A stretch of 64,000 bases of DNA from CAZKDV01 sp964551645. GTDB lineage: Bacteria > Bacteroidota > Bacteroidia > Bacteroidales > DTU049. The notes beneath the pieces were generated by a model. It saw only the letters and a program-made list of their open reading frames with translations, was not told the DNA's origin and did no database searches. Location: NCBI GenBank assembly GCA_964551645.1, contig CAZKDV010000001.1, positions 22,961 to 86,960 of the forward strand. The letters run 5' to 3'. Positions 1 through 10,026 of the stretch are shown one piece after another. Numbering within the stretch: position 1 is the stretch's first letter; every line of letters begins with the position of its first letter. A program made the translations under genes and the position numbers.

Positions 1-1354
1 TTGAAACAAAGTTTCTATTCACCGTTTCAAAAGACTTTCCACCATCAACACTTTTTGAAATACCGCCACTTGTAGCAAAGTACATAATTTTTGGATTATC
101 GTGATTAAATACATAATCATGGTGGTCTGAATGTATGTAAGAAGAGCTAGTTGAACTTAAATATCCAGAAGATGCAACTTCCCAATTTCCATTTTCCTCC
201 CAAACCCACATATTAACACCACCAACATATACTTTATTTTCATTTGTTGGATGAATTCTAATAACATTATCGTATCTTCCTTGTGAACCAAGAGGGTTAA
301 AACTATCACTTCCACCTGGACCAACAATTTCCCAAGTATCTCCAGCATTTTTTGTTCTATATATGTTATGTAAAGAACCATTAGTTTTAGCTGCACAAGC
401 ATAAATATAGTTTGGATTGCTTGGGGCAATATCAAGTTCTATTCTTGAAATGCCAGAAGTTGGAAGCATATTTCCACCTGTCGAATTAGTTTTGTAAGTT
501 TGTCCTCCGTCTTTTGAAATTAAGACTCTATTTCCTACTACTAATGCAATTACTTTTCCGTCTTTATGAATATCTACATCGTTTGCTTCAAGATTTTTAT
601 AAGCATTTGAGAAATTTTCAATATTAATGTCTGTTAATGGATTAATCCATGTTTTTCCACCATCTGAGCTTTTTCTAAATCCTCTTTGTGTAGCTGCATA
701 AATATCTCCATTGGGGTGTGCTGCTATTTTATACACATATTCCCAAGCAATATCAGAAGAAGGAGAAGTATTTGACAAATGCACAAATTCAGTTCCTGTA
801 GCATCTGTAGATTTAAATATTCCTTGTCCTACGAATCCTGTTCCGCCTGCATTACTAGCCATAACATTAGCAAAACCTTCGCCAGTGCCGAAATATAGTG
901 TACCATCATAAGCTTGCGTAATACAGCTTATGATAAGACTTTCATTATGATCATTTATTTTAAACCATGATTGCGCACCATTAGTAGTTTTCCAAAGACC
1001 ACCAGAAACAGCACCTGCATATAAAGTATTAGAATTATTTCTATCAACTATAAGTGCTCTAACTCGACCTGCAATATTTGTTGGACCAACAGATTCCCAT
1101 ACTAAATTAGTATTTTTTGCAGCTTTTAGCTTTTTTAAATCGCTAATGGAATTATAATAATCTTCATAGTTTACTTCTTTTGTTATTTGATTATTCCGAA
1201 TTGCTGCATAATACTCCATCGCATTATGAATACCCAAAATTGGTTCACTTTTTGGGATGTACTTTTCGTTTGAATTTATTTGTGCTGACAATGTAGAAAA
1301 ACATGCAAGTGCAGCAAAAACTAGCGTAAAAATAAAAGTTGTTCTTTTGTTCAT
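1..1354 (-). CDS. Secreted BNR/sortilin-like repeat protein, 3' end cut by the window edge
   Basis: I translated this frame directly; it is open from an ATG at 1354 to the window edge, about 451 codons, so the C-terminus is missing. Residues 1-24 form a signal peptide ending LSA before Gln25, so the protein is exported. From about residue 75 onward there are repeated Asp-box/BNR motifs: SSDGGKTW, SKDGGQTY, TKNAGDTW and SVDGGKSF, spaced as in sialidase or VPS10-type beta-propellers. In Bacteroidota such secreted propellers usually end in a T9SS sorting domain, which would lie outside the window (inference). The substrate or ligand cannot be told. A -33/-7 promoter lies just upstream. It is the last of three minus-strand envelope genes. 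Confidence 0.85.
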   Translation of the reverse strand, partial: MNKRTTFIFTLVFAALACFSTLSAQINSNEKYIPKSEPILGIHNAMEYYAAIRNNQITKEVNYEDYYNSISDLKKLKAAKNTNLVWESVGPTNIAGRVRALIVDRNNSNTLYAGAVSGGLWKTTNGAQSWFKINDHNESLIISCITQAYDGTLYFGTGEGFANVMASNAGGTGFVGQGIFKSTDATGTEFVHLSNTSPSSDIAWEYVYKIAAHPNGDIYAATQRGFRKSSDGGKTWINPLTDINIENFSNAYKNLEANDVDIHKDGKVIALVVGNRVLISKDGGQTYKTNSTGGNMLPTSGISRIELDIAPSNPNYIYACAAKTNGSLHNIYRTKNAGDTWEIVGPGGSDSFNPLGSQGRYDNVIRIHPTNENKVYVGGVNMWVWEENGNWEVASSGYLSSTSSSYIHSDHHDYVFNHDNPKIMYFATSGGISKSVDGGKSFETVNRNFVS

Positions 1355-1390
1355 AACTAATTGTAATTTATATTTCACTAAATTAAATGG

Positions 1391-1424
1391 CAAAGGTAAT
1401 GTAATTTTTCAAAACCAGACAAAA
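1391..1424 (-). promoter_or_regulatory. Bacteroidota-type promoter for the BNR-repeat gene
   Basis: On the minus strand TTTTG (1424-1420) is followed after 21 bases by TACCTTTG (1398-1391), matching TTG near -33 and TAnnTTTG near -7. The predicted transcription start is about 30 bases before the ATG at 1354. Confidence 0.5.
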
Positions 1425-1486
1425 TTACTTAAAATTATTTATTTGAAATGCTTATAGATATACATTTTGTAAAAGAACTTTAAACA

Positions 1487-2230
1487 CTAAAATCTTTTAC
1501 CGAAATGATATTGTAAATATAAATTAATATATAAAAAGTCATTATGAGCAAAACCCATTATTTCAATAGGTTTTAAAAACACATTTATCATTGCTCCTGC
1601 TTCGAGTGCATTAACGGTTTCATCATTTGACCCATGCTCAACATTTAATCCAATTTTGAAATGAAAACCGGGATGTAGCTTGATTTCATCAATCCCTTTC
1701 ATAAATGGGCCTCTTCCATAAATATTATCATAGAAATGCAATTCAGGATTATATTTTTCAAGTGTTTGACTGATAGAACTTCCCGTAAAATCAAAAATAT
1801 ATAAATAAACAGGTTTAGTAATGCCTAATACCGGACCATAAGAATAAAATGAACGCAACTCAATCCCACCCCAATATGGTTTTTCATTTAAAACTTTCTG
1901 TTTACCAGTGCTTGCTTCTAAGATGAAAAAAAAGTTCTTTTTTCCATATACATAGCTTTTAGCATTCATAAACAATAATGAATTAACCATCTTCACTTCC
2001 TTAGGATGTTTCATAGTAAAAAAACTAAGCTCGTACATCCTTTTTTCCCAAGTAGAAATATTATTTCCGTATCTAAAGCCACCACCCCAACCTAAACCAT
2101 GAATTAATCCGTAAAAGCTTTGTTCGTTGCGAAGTAAAATTTTTCCATCAATATTGCTCGCAGATTGTGCAAATAAGAATTCGCTTACACACATACAAGT
2201 AAACAAAATAATAATCCTTAATTGCCTCAT
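1487..2230 (-). CDS. Predicted outer-membrane beta-barrel protein, unknown function
   Basis: A 247-residue protein with a signal peptide (hydrophobic residues 5-20, ending FAQ), then alternating polar/aromatic strands rich in Gly, Tyr and Phe. It ends in a strand with a terminal Phe (YLQYHFGKRF), as in barrels inserted by the BAM machinery. No enzymatic motif is visible. I chose the ATG at 2230. The open frame extends to a TTG at 2248, but that TTG is the end of a TATTTTTG promoter element, so it is unlikely to be transcribed. I infer outer-membrane location; the specific role is not recognised. Confidence 0.75.
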   Translation of the reverse strand: MRQLRIIILFTCMCVSEFLFAQSASNIDGKILLRNEQSFYGLIHGLGWGGGFRYGNNISTWEKRMYELSFFTMKHPKEVKMVNSLLFMNAKSYVYGKKNFFFILEASTGKQKVLNEKPYWGGIELRSFYSYGPVLGITKPVYLYIFDFTGSSISQTLEKYNPELHFYDNIYGRGPFMKGIDEIKLHPGFHFKIGLNVEHGSNDETVNALEAGAMINVFLKPIEIMGFAHNDFLYINLYLQYHFGKRF

Positions 2231-2245
2231 AACAATCTTTTTTTG

Positions 2246-2276
2246 CAAAAATATATAAAGATTAAATTAAATGCAA
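2246..2276 (-). promoter_or_regulatory. Bacteroidota-type promoter for the barrel gene
   Basis: On the minus strand TTG (2276-2274), 20 bases, then TATTTTTG (2253-2246). The start codon chosen at 2230 lies about 16 bases downstream of the -7 element. Confidence 0.5.
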
Positions 2277-2336
2277 TAATAATATCTCAAACGGCAGACT
2301 TGCCTTTTAATTTTGTTGCAAAGCTAACACATATTT

Positions 2337-2462
2337 TTACTTTAAATGTCCATAAGACTTATAGGCTGGGCATTTTTTTTGAGATTTGCAAGAAGTAGAT
2401 CCCAAAACAACAAATACTAATGCCAGAGTTAAAGTGGACAGTATAAGAAATCTTTTCATCAT
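2337..2462 (-). CDS. Tiny lipoprotein of 41 residues
   Basis: From the paired ATG codons at 2462 the peptide begins MMKRFLILSTLTLALVF and reaches a lipobox LGSTSC, followed by a short basic tail (KSQKKCPAYKSYGHLK). That is a complete lipoprotein signal plus about 16 mature residues. A TAATTTTG -7 element (2478-2471, minus) lies nine bases upstream of the start. The longer open frame starting at 2531 would run through this promoter and overlap the ung start, so I rejected it. Function is unknown. The length is extreme, but the good signal and promoter argue that it is real. Confidence 0.6.
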   Translation of the reverse strand: MMKRFLILSTLTLALVFVVLGSTSCKSQKKCPAYKSYGHLK

Positions 2463-2530
2463 TTTTTTTGCAAAATTACTACTTTTGTATAATATAATTG
2501 AGATTTTTTTTATCTTTACAAAAAACACCA

Positions 2531-3223
2531 ATGACTAATAACGCTATAAATCCCAACATACATCAGTCGTGGAAAGAACTATTGTATGATGAGTTTCAAC
2601 AAGAATATTTTCACAACCTAAAAAACTTCTTAGTGTCAGAAAAAAAACGCTATACGGTTTTTCCTCCCGGCAATTTAATATTTAATGCTTTTAATTTAAC
2701 TCCTTTTAGTGATGTAAAAGTTGTTATTTTGGGACAAGATCCCTATCACGGCATTGGGCAAGCACACGGTTTATGCTTTTCGGTTCCCGATGGAGTTGCT
2801 ATTCCTCCATCTTTACAAAATATTTTTAAAGAAATTTCAAGCGACATCGGCTGTTCAATTCCTAAAAGTGGAAATCTGACAAATTGGGGAAAACAAGGCG
2901 TATTATTAATAAATGCCACTCTAAGCGTAAGAGCACATTCAGCAGGTTCGCATCAAAAAAAAGGTTGGGAGATTTTTACCGATAAAGTTATACAACTCGT
3001 TTCTAATCACCATAATAATATAGTATTTATATTGTGGGGCAATTATGCCAGAGCCAAAAAAAATGTAATCAATACTGACAAACACCTTGTTCTGGAAGCT
3101 GCACATCCCTCACCACTTTCTGCATATAATGGTTTTTTTGGTTGTCGTCATTTTTCTAAATGTAATAACTACCTTGTAGAAAATTCTAAAACAGCTATTG
3201 AATGGTGTTCCGTAAACAAATAA
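2531..3223 (+). CDS. ung: Uracil-DNA glycosylase
   Basis: Removes uracil from DNA by cleaving the N-glycosidic bond, the first step of base-excision repair. The 230-residue length is typical of family 1 UDG. The water-activating motif GQDPYH is at about residues 68-73 (catalytic Asp70), and the DNA-minor-groove loop HPSPLS begins at His192. The frame opens at 2498, but the family N-terminus fits the ATG at 2531 (MTNNAINPNIHQSW). It is divergent from the small lipoprotein and sits 11 bases before the AddA-like gene, so the two repair genes are probably co-transcribed. Confidence 0.96.
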   Translation: MTNNAINPNIHQSWKELLYDEFQQEYFHNLKNFLVSEKKRYTVFPPGNLIFNAFNLTPFSDVKVVILGQDPYHGIGQAHGLCFSVPDGVAIPPSLQNIFKEISSDIGCSIPKSGNLTNWGKQGVLLINATLSVRAHSAGSHQKKGWEIFTDKVIQLVSNHHNNIVFILWGNYARAKKNVINTDKHLVLEAAHPSPLSAYNGFFGCRHFSKCNNYLVENSKTAIEWCSVNK

Positions 3224-3234
3224 ACTAATAGCGT

Positions 3235-6200
3235 ATGCGTAACTTTAAAGTATATAAAACATCTGCCGGTGCAGGAAAAACTTATTCAATAGTTAAAGAA
3301 TTTATTATTCAAAGCGTTTTAGAAGGCAGTTCGGCACAAAATCTATTGGCTATAACTTTTACTAATAAAGCTGCCAATGAAATGAAAGATAGGATTATTG
3401 AGTACCTTTTTCAAATAAAAAATCAAAATACATACACCTCCAAGCATATAAATGAACTTATTGACAGTATTGCAAATGAAACAAAAAAAAATCATAATGA
3501 TATTAAGAATGCTGCTGAAAAAATACTACAAATAATTCTTCATAAATATCATTACTTTTCAGTTTCAACCATTGATAGTTTTGTTCATGATTTATTAAGA
3601 ACATTTAGCCGAGACTTAAAACTACCCGACAATTTTAATGTCGAATTGGAAGAAGATATTTTGATTGGAGTTATTGTGAGCGAATTATATACACAATTGG
3701 GAAAAAACGATAAAACATCGAATGAGATAACTAAGTACATGATAGACTTTTCTTTAAGAGAATTAGAAGAAAACGACAAATGGGATATCACTTGGTCTTT
3801 AAAAAATATTGCTAAAATCATATTTTCTGAAGAAGGCATGCAATATCTTGATGAAATTAGAACAGTTGAACTTGAAGAGTACAAACAATCAATTAACAAT
3901 ATTTGGGAAAAACTTAGAGGACACGCAAAAAACATAAGGGAAATTTCTGAAAAAGCCATGAATGCTATTCACTCTGCCAATTTAGAGATAACTGATTTTT
4001 ATTACTCGGACAAAGGGATTGCTGGTTTTTTCAAGAAAAACACTAAATATGTTGAAGGCAGTCAAATTAAAACCAATTCTTACATAACAAAAACTATTGA
4101 TGAGGGAAATTGGAGTAAAAGCAATTCCAAAACAATAATTCCTACCGATTTACAAGCAACACTTACTGACTTATACAATAAAATTATCTTTTCTCCGCTC
4201 ACTCCACACCTTAAACTGCTTAATGAAATTAGGAAATCTCTTACCCCTATGGCGCTTGTTGGCACTATGCTAAAGATACTTGACGAATACAAAGAAAGCG
4301 AGAATATAATTCATATTTCAGAATTTAATAAGTATATTTCGGATATTGTAAGAAACGAACCTGCACCATTTATATATGAAAGAATTGGTCAATTATACAA
4401 ACATTTTTTTATAGATGAATTTCAAGACACTAGTATAGTTCAATGGCATAATATTCTGCCCCTTATTGATAACGCACTTTCTCAACAACAAGGCAATAAT
4501 CCAAGCACTACATTTATTGTAGGCGATATCAAACAAGCTATTTATAGATTTAGAAATAGTGAAATGCAGCAACTAATGGAGTTGCCAAACATTTATGCAA
4601 AAGAATTATCAGGGAGTCATTATTCAAATATAGAAAATAATTTGCGTAACAATTATTTTGACCAAACAACAGATGAAAATTACAAAAACACCAATTATCG
4701 TTCGGATGAATATATTGTAGAATTTAATAACAAACACTTTGAGTGGATTCATAATCAGTTTGATTATCCAAAAACAAATGATTTTATCTCAAGAGCATAT
4801 AAAGATGCTTCGCAAGCCATAGCTCAAGGCAAGGAAGGAAAAGGCTTAGTAGAAGTTCACATTTTAAATAATGAAACATATAAAGAAGCAAGTTTACACA
4901 GAGTTGTAGAAATCATCAAGTTCTTAGCAAAATTAGAGAATGAGAGTATTAATTATAATGACATAGCAATTTTAGTTCGAACCAAAGCTAATGCAAAAAA
5001 TATAGCTCAATACTTAATGCAGCTAAAAGAACCAATTCCTGTAATTAGCGATGAGTCATTAGAACTATCATTTTCTCCGAAAGTAAATTTTCTTATCAGT
5101 TTATTGAAAATAATTGAAAATAATAATAGCCCTTTGGCAATAGCAAACGCTGTTTCATATATTTATCAGTATATCAAAACCCCCAACCACATTGTATCTT
5201 TTGGAAGTTATATTGAACAAATATTTAGGAGCAATTCAAATCCTTTTGGCAAATTTGATGAATTATTGAATGATATTGGCATTTCAATCAATTGGAATAT
5301 GATGAATTTTACTCATCTCAATACTGCTATCACCTATCTAATTGATGCTTGTTCTTTCAACAAAACAGTAGATCCGTATATCTTATTTTTTCAAAATACA
5401 GTAATAGACTATACTAAGCAAAACAACGGAAACATTAGCGATTTTATAGAATGGTGGGAGCTTATTGGCAGCAAAAAAAGTATTATTGTTCCCGAAGGTG
5501 CTAATGCTGTTAAAATACTAACTATCCACAAATCAAAAGGACTTCAGTTTGAAAATGTTATTTATCCATTTGCCGATTTTTCTTTAGTGCACAAACAAAA
5601 AGTTTGGATGCCAAAAAAAGATTTACCCGATATTGTTAAAAATCTTTTACCTAACGACTTAGAACATCTTTTAATATCCGAAACTGCATTGGAGGCAAAT
5701 AACGATAATGATGCGTATGACATTATTAACGCAGAATCAAAAAAACAAGAATTAGACGGATTAAACATTCACTATGTTGCAATGACAAGAGCTAAAAACA
5801 AACTTTTTGTTCTGACAAAGAAAGAAGATGACGAAAAAGGAAATTTGACCAAAATAAGTCATATTATAAATAAGTTTATTAACGAAAAGAAGAATGACAA
5901 AGAATTTCATCTTGAAACTGATGAAGAAAACGATATATACAAATACGGAATTAATACAGAAATTAATATTTTACAACAAGAAACTTCTTTGCAAGACCAA
6001 CCAGAATTGCACACTTATCACACACAAACAAATGCTGTCAAAACACTACATGTTAAAAGAAGTAAAGTTTTGAAAAAAGCAACTAAACTTCAAATAGGAA
6101 TACAATTTCATCTATTTTTGTCTCAAACTAATTCATTAAACAATATTCAAGAAAAATTTATTTCGTTCTGTGCCAAAAATAATACTGATAATGAAAAGCA

Positions 6201-6510
6201 ACAAATTATGCAGTTGATGTTAAATCAATTGATTGAAAATCAAGAATATGCAGACTTAATATTTTCTGACACTTATCAGACTGCCAATGAAGTTAATATC
6301 ATTACAAAAAATGGTTTGTACAAACCCGACAAACTAATTTGGAAAGACAATGAAATAAAAGTAATAGACTTTAAAACAGGAAAACCTAATGAAAAGCACA
6401 AAAAACAAGTAGCTAATTATAAACAACTTTTAACAGAAATGTCTTATCAGGTAAATGATGCCTATTTAATATACATAGATGAAGATAAAATACATACGAT
6501 AAAAGTTTAA
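3235..6510 (+). CDS. UvrD-family helicase with C-terminal PD-(D/E)XK nuclease, AddA-like
   Basis: A 1091-residue ATP-dependent helicase-nuclease of the AddA/RecB type, expected to process double-strand breaks for recombination. Walker A is TSAGAGKTYS at residues 9-18 (Lys15). Walker B is FFIDEFQD near 391. Further superfamily 1 motifs are NYRSDE (about 487), TIHKSKGLQF (about 763) and YVAMTRAKN (about 848). The C-terminus has KPDKLIWKD...VIDFKTGK near 1030-1050, a RecB-type nuclease core with the Asp and Asp-x-Lys residues present. The partner AddB-like nuclease is not next door, and no other helicase gene is in the window. It follows ung by 11 bases. Confidence 0.9.
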   Translation: MRNFKVYKTSAGAGKTYSIVKEFIIQSVLEGSSAQNLLAITFTNKAANEMKDRIIEYLFQIKNQNTYTSKHINELIDSIANETKKNHNDIKNAAEKILQIILHKYHYFSVSTIDSFVHDLLRTFSRDLKLPDNFNVELEEDILIGVIVSELYTQLGKNDKTSNEITKYMIDFSLRELEENDKWDITWSLKNIAKIIFSEEGMQYLDEIRTVELEEYKQSINNIWEKLRGHAKNIREISEKAMNAIHSANLEITDFYYSDKGIAGFFKKNTKYVEGSQIKTNSYITKTIDEGNWSKSNSKTIIPTDLQATLTDLYNKIIFSPLTPHLKLLNEIRKSLTPMALVGTMLKILDEYKESENIIHISEFNKYISDIVRNEPAPFIYERIGQLYKHFFIDEFQDTSIVQWHNILPLIDNALSQQQGNNPSTTFIVGDIKQAIYRFRNSEMQQLMELPNIYAKELSGSHYSNIENNLRNNYFDQTTDENYKNTNYRSDEYIVEFNNKHFEWIHNQFDYPKTNDFISRAYKDASQAIAQGKEGKGLVEVHILNNETYKEASLHRVVEIIKFLAKLENESINYNDIAILVRTKANAKNIAQYLMQLKEPIPVISDESLELSFSPKVNFLISLLKIIENNNSPLAIANAVSYIYQYIKTPNHIVSFGSYIEQIFRSNSNPFGKFDELLNDIGISINWNMMNFTHLNTAITYLIDACSFNKTVDPYILFFQNTVIDYTKQNNGNISDFIEWWELIGSKKSIIVPEGANAVKILTIHKSKGLQFENVIYPFADFSLVHKQKVWMPKKDLPDIVKNLLPNDLEHLLISETALEANNDNDAYDIINAESKKQELDGLNIHYVAMTRAKNKLFVLTKKEDDEKGNLTKISHIINKFINEKKNDKEFHLETDEENDIYKYGINTEINILQQETSLQDQPELHTYHTQTNAVKTLHVKRSKVLKKATKLQIGIQFHLFLSQTNSLNNIQEKFISFCAKNNTDNEKQQIMQLMLNQLIENQEYADLIFSDTYQTANEVNIITKNGLYKPDKLIWKDNEIKVIDFKTGKPNEKHKKQVANYKQLLTEMSYQVNDAYLIYIDEDKIHTIKV

Positions 6511-6593
6511 TTCATTGCAAATAAGCCAAAAAAACATTTTTTAAATCCTTATGCAAATATTTTGTTTAATTTTGACCACTAATTTTTTTTAAA

Positions 6594-7610
6594 ATGACAA
6601 ATACTAAAAACTCTAATCAAGAGAACGCATTTAACTCTACTTCTCTCATACAGTTTTTTTGGAAGTGGAGAAAAATCCTTATTATTGTTTCAATTGTTGC
6701 ATTTGTAGTATCAGCTGCTATTTCTTTGCTAATCACACCCAAATACAAATCAACTGTAATTATGTTTCCAACTTCAACCAACTCTATTTCCAAAGCCTTA
6801 CTATCTGACACCTACGGCTTGAAACAAGATGTGATGGAGTTCGGAGAAGAAGAACAAAGCGAGCAATTGCTTCAAGTGCTACATTCAAGTGTAATTCGAG
6901 ATAAAATTTCTCAAAAGTATGATTTATATAATCACTATAAGATACCCGAAAATGCCAAGATGAAGCAAACCAGATTAATTAAGGAATACAACAACAATAT
7001 TAAATTTAGAAGAACCCAATATATGGCTGTTGAAGTATCTGTTTTGGATAAAGATGCCCAAATGGCTGCTGATATTGCCAACGACATTGTATCTCTTTTG
7101 GATACAATTATGAATAATATGCAAAAAGAAAGAGCCATTAGAGGCTACGAAATTGTTGCTCATACATATAATAAACTAAAACAAGAAATACAAGAAATGG
7201 AAGACTCTCTTTCATTTTTAAGAACTAAAGGAATTCATGACTACGAATCGCAAGCTGAAAGACTTTATGAATCATTATCAAAAGAACTTGCATCTGGAAA
7301 CACAAGAGGAATAAAAGCAATAGAAAACCGACTTGACACCTTAGCCAAATACGGAAGTGGATTCGTATCTATTAGAGACCAACTTGAGCATGAGAAAAAA
7401 CAATTAAGCGCAATAAAATCAAAATATGAAGAGGCAAAAGTTGATGCCGAAGAGTTTTTGCCACACAAATTTATTGTTGACCACGCATATAAAGCTGAGA
7501 AAAAAAGCTATCCAATCAGGTGGTTAATTGTTGTCGTTTCTACATTCTCTACTTTCTTTTTCGCTTTGATAATTATTATCATTAAAGAAAATCTAAAGAA
7601 TTTATCTTAA
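6594..7610 (+). CDS. Wzz-like polysaccharide chain-length determinant protein (first copy)
   Basis: A 338-residue inner-membrane protein of the Wzz / polysaccharide co-polymerase class. It has an N-terminal membrane segment at about 29-52 followed by the usual TPKYKS entry into the periplasm, a long coiled-coil-rich periplasmic region (about 130-300), and a second segment near the C-terminus introduced by the proline-containing YPIRWLIVVV motif. There is no C-terminal tyrosine kinase domain. A TAATTTTG element at 6567-6574 is the likely -7 box. The second copy follows after 12 bases and an O-antigen ligase-like gene after that, so the three probably set the length of a surface polysaccharide (inference). 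Confidence 0.85.
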   Translation: MTNTKNSNQENAFNSTSLIQFFWKWRKILIIVSIVAFVVSAAISLLITPKYKSTVIMFPTSTNSISKALLSDTYGLKQDVMEFGEEEQSEQLLQVLHSSVIRDKISQKYDLYNHYKIPENAKMKQTRLIKEYNNNIKFRRTQYMAVEVSVLDKDAQMAADIANDIVSLLDTIMNNMQKERAIRGYEIVAHTYNKLKQEIQEMEDSLSFLRTKGIHDYESQAERLYESLSKELASGNTRGIKAIENRLDTLAKYGSGFVSIRDQLEHEKKQLSAIKSKYEEAKVDAEEFLPHKFIVDHAYKAEKKSYPIRWLIVVVSTFSTFFFALIIIIIKENLKNLS

Positions 7611-7622
7611 AAATATAACATT

Positions 7623-8561
7623 ATGGATTTAGATAATAGAAATTTATTGTTTTTATTAAAAAAGTGGAAAAAACCATTGTTTTTAGTGTTCCTTGCATCT
7701 GTTCTACTTTCAATTGTTTTTACATCTCCCTTTTTTATTAAACCGCTTTACAAATCAAGTGCGACGCTATATCCGGTAAATATTTTTAGCTATTCTGACG
7801 AATCTCCGACCGAACAAATGGTTCAACTTCTTTCTTCAAAAGAACTACACAAGCAAATTGTTGAAGACTTAAATCTGATTTCATATTACAATATAAATCC
7901 AGACGACAAACTTGCTGAAATGAAAGTGCTTCAAAAACTTGAAAAAAGATTTAAAATAAAAAGAACACAATATGAATCTGTTGATTTAGAAGTACACGAC
8001 CATGACGCTGAATTTGCACACAAGCTGTTGCAAAATATTTTGACACAATATAATGAATTTGCACTTAAACTTGTCAAAGCCAGAGCAAGTGAAATTTATG
8101 TGATTAATAGAGACCTGTATTTTAAAAAACAACAACAAGTTGACTCCTTAAAAAAGCACATTCAGCACCTTATTGAGGAAAATAATCTGTACGAGCATAA
8201 TATTTTAAAAGAAACAATGAGAGGTGCATCTCAAACACTTACCAACACTGATGCTCAAAGTATAAAACTAAGAAATGCTTTATCGTCTGCATCTTTAGAG
8301 ATATTTTCCAACCAAATTATCCTCGAAGCCGATGTTAAATATCTTGCAGAACTAAAAAATGAATATGTTAAATCTCTTATTGACTTGGATAAAAAACTCG
8401 AATTTGCAAACACAGTATCATATCCAGATATTTCATACAAAAAAGTTTACCCAATCAGATGGCTAATTGTTTTATTATTATCTAGTGCAACTATATTTTT
8501 CACTATTGTACTAATAATTTTAATTGAAAAAAAACATCAATATAATGTTGCACAAAAATAG
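7623..8561 (+). CDS. Wzz-like polysaccharide chain-length determinant protein (second copy)
   Basis: A 312-residue paralogue of the preceding gene with the same plan: N-terminal membrane segment (about 18-38), PLYKSSATLYP periplasmic entry, a coiled-coil region, and a C-terminal membrane segment again introduced by YPIRWLIVL. Shared stretches include KRTQYESVDLEVHDHDAEFAH against RRTQYMAVEVSVLDKDAQMA. The two could form mixed oligomers or act on different polymers. Its 3' end overlaps the next gene by 17 bases, which suggests translational coupling. Confidence 0.85.
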   Translation: MDLDNRNLLFLLKKWKKPLFLVFLASVLLSIVFTSPFFIKPLYKSSATLYPVNIFSYSDESPTEQMVQLLSSKELHKQIVEDLNLISYYNINPDDKLAEMKVLQKLEKRFKIKRTQYESVDLEVHDHDAEFAHKLLQNILTQYNEFALKLVKARASEIYVINRDLYFKKQQQVDSLKKHIQHLIEENNLYEHNILKETMRGASQTLTNTDAQSIKLRNALSSASLEIFSNQIILEADVKYLAELKNEYVKSLIDLDKKLEFANTVSYPDISYKKVYPIRWLIVLLLSSATIFFTIVLIILIEKKHQYNVAQK

Positions 8562-10023
8562 TTTACTTAAAACAATAGGGCAAAATAAAAAAATACTGAT
8601 ACTTGTACTAACTTTTGTGTTCTTTGCAGTTAATACTTATTTAGTTACAAAGGAACTTTATTTGTTTTCTGTTTTACCTTTAATTATCCTTATCATATAT
8701 TTATATTTTAAATCTCTTGATTTAGTTTTTTTTATTGCTGTTGCTTTAACTCCTCTTTCATTTGAATTATATTTCGAAAATTTCAATATGGGAATTAATC
8801 TCCCTTCGGAAGCATTATTTATAGGTATTCTTATTTTATTTTTCTTTAAACTTCTATTAAAAAATCCTCTAAACCACAAGTTTACTAAACACGCTATTTC
8901 TTTTTGGATTTTGCTACATCTATTTTGGATGTTTATTACATCAATAACAAGTCAAATTCCACTTGTATCATTCAAATATTTATTCATGCAATTGTGGTTT
9001 ATAGTTCCATTATACTTTTTTGGGTCATTGCTGTTTAAAGACAAGAAAAAAATATACACTTTTTTGTTTTTAATGATTATTGCTGTTTGCATTACAATCA
9101 TATACACAAGCATTCATCATGCTATGCACGGATTTGCCGAAAAATCAGGAAATTGGGTTATGAAACCTTTCTATAATGACCATACTGCCTATGGAGCTGT
9201 TCTTGCTCTTTTATTACCTATTTCTTTCGGAATTTTTCTTAAAAGCAAATTTTCAAAAACGATTAAGCTTTTTATGCTAATTGCCTCTGCACTTATTTTA
9301 TTAGGGATTTTCTTGTCTTTTAGTAGGGCTACATGGATGAGCGTTGCCCTATCACTTATATTTTTAATCATCGTAGTGTATAAAATAAAACTTAGATATT
9401 TGTTTTTAGGAAGTCTTTTTGTAATTGGTCTTGCATACCTAAATATGGATACAATTTTACGCAAACTTGAAAAAAACCGACAAGATTCTTCAGCACATTT
9501 TGTGGAACATGTCCGTTCTATCACAAATATCTCAACAGACGCATCTAATCTTGAAAGAATAAACCGCTGGAAATCTTCAATAAGAATGTTTAAAGATTAT
9601 CCGTTTTTTGGAACAGGCTCAGGAACATACCAATTTTTATATGCTCCTTATCAAAAATCAAAAGATAGGACTATCATAAGCACCAATGCAGGAGACTTAG
9701 GCAATGCTCACAGCGAATATCTTACTCCACTATCCGAAAGAGGAGTATTTGGATTATTGATTTTTATTGGAATCATTATTTCTGTATTTACTACAGGCAT
9801 ACGAACCTACAATAGAACAAAAGATGTGGAAATTAAAATGATTATGATATGTCTATTAACCGGATTATTTTCTTATCTAATCCACGGCTTTTTGAATAAT
9901 TTTTTAGACAAAGATTATGCTTCCGTAATATTTTGGGGATTTGTATGTATAATTACTTCTTTGAGCATAACAACAAAAGAACAACAATTGAACGAATTGA
10001 CACAAAATACACTTTTAAACTAA
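8545..10023 (+). CDS. O-antigen ligase / polymerase family membrane protein (Wzy_C)
   Basis: A 492-residue polytopic membrane protein with about 10-12 hydrophobic segments and a large periplasmic loop in the C-terminal half. The loop carries the family pattern: RINRWKSSIRMFKDYPFFGTGSG followed by NAHSEYLTPLSERG, including the conserved His-Ser-Glu region. The family joins or polymerises undecaprenyl-linked glycans; whether this one is a ligase or a polymerase cannot be told. I chose the ATG at 8545 rather than a TTG at 8524. It overlaps the second Wzz-like gene, as expected for a polysaccharide length and assembly cassette. Confidence 0.85.
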   Translation: MLHKNSLLKTIGQNKKILILVLTFVFFAVNTYLVTKELYLFSVLPLIILIIYLYFKSLDLVFFIAVALTPLSFELYFENFNMGINLPSEALFIGILILFFFKLLLKNPLNHKFTKHAISFWILLHLFWMFITSITSQIPLVSFKYLFMQLWFIVPLYFFGSLLFKDKKKIYTFLFLMIIAVCITIIYTSIHHAMHGFAEKSGNWVMKPFYNDHTAYGAVLALLLPISFGIFLKSKFSKTIKLFMLIASALILLGIFLSFSRATWMSVALSLIFLIIVVYKIKLRYLFLGSLFVIGLAYLNMDTILRKLEKNRQDSSAHFVEHVRSITNISTDASNLERINRWKSSIRMFKDYPFFGTGSGTYQFLYAPYQKSKDRTIISTNAGDLGNAHSEYLTPLSERGVFGLLIFIGIIISVFTTGIRTYNRTKDVEIKMIMICLLTGLFSYLIHGFLNNFLDKDYASVIFWGFVCIITSLSITTKEQQLNELTQNTLLN

Positions 10024-10026
10024 ATA

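Noticed and set aside
157..435. 92-codon minus-strand frame
   Set aside because: It is a shadow inside the BNR-repeat gene, which is open in another minus-strand frame through the whole region.
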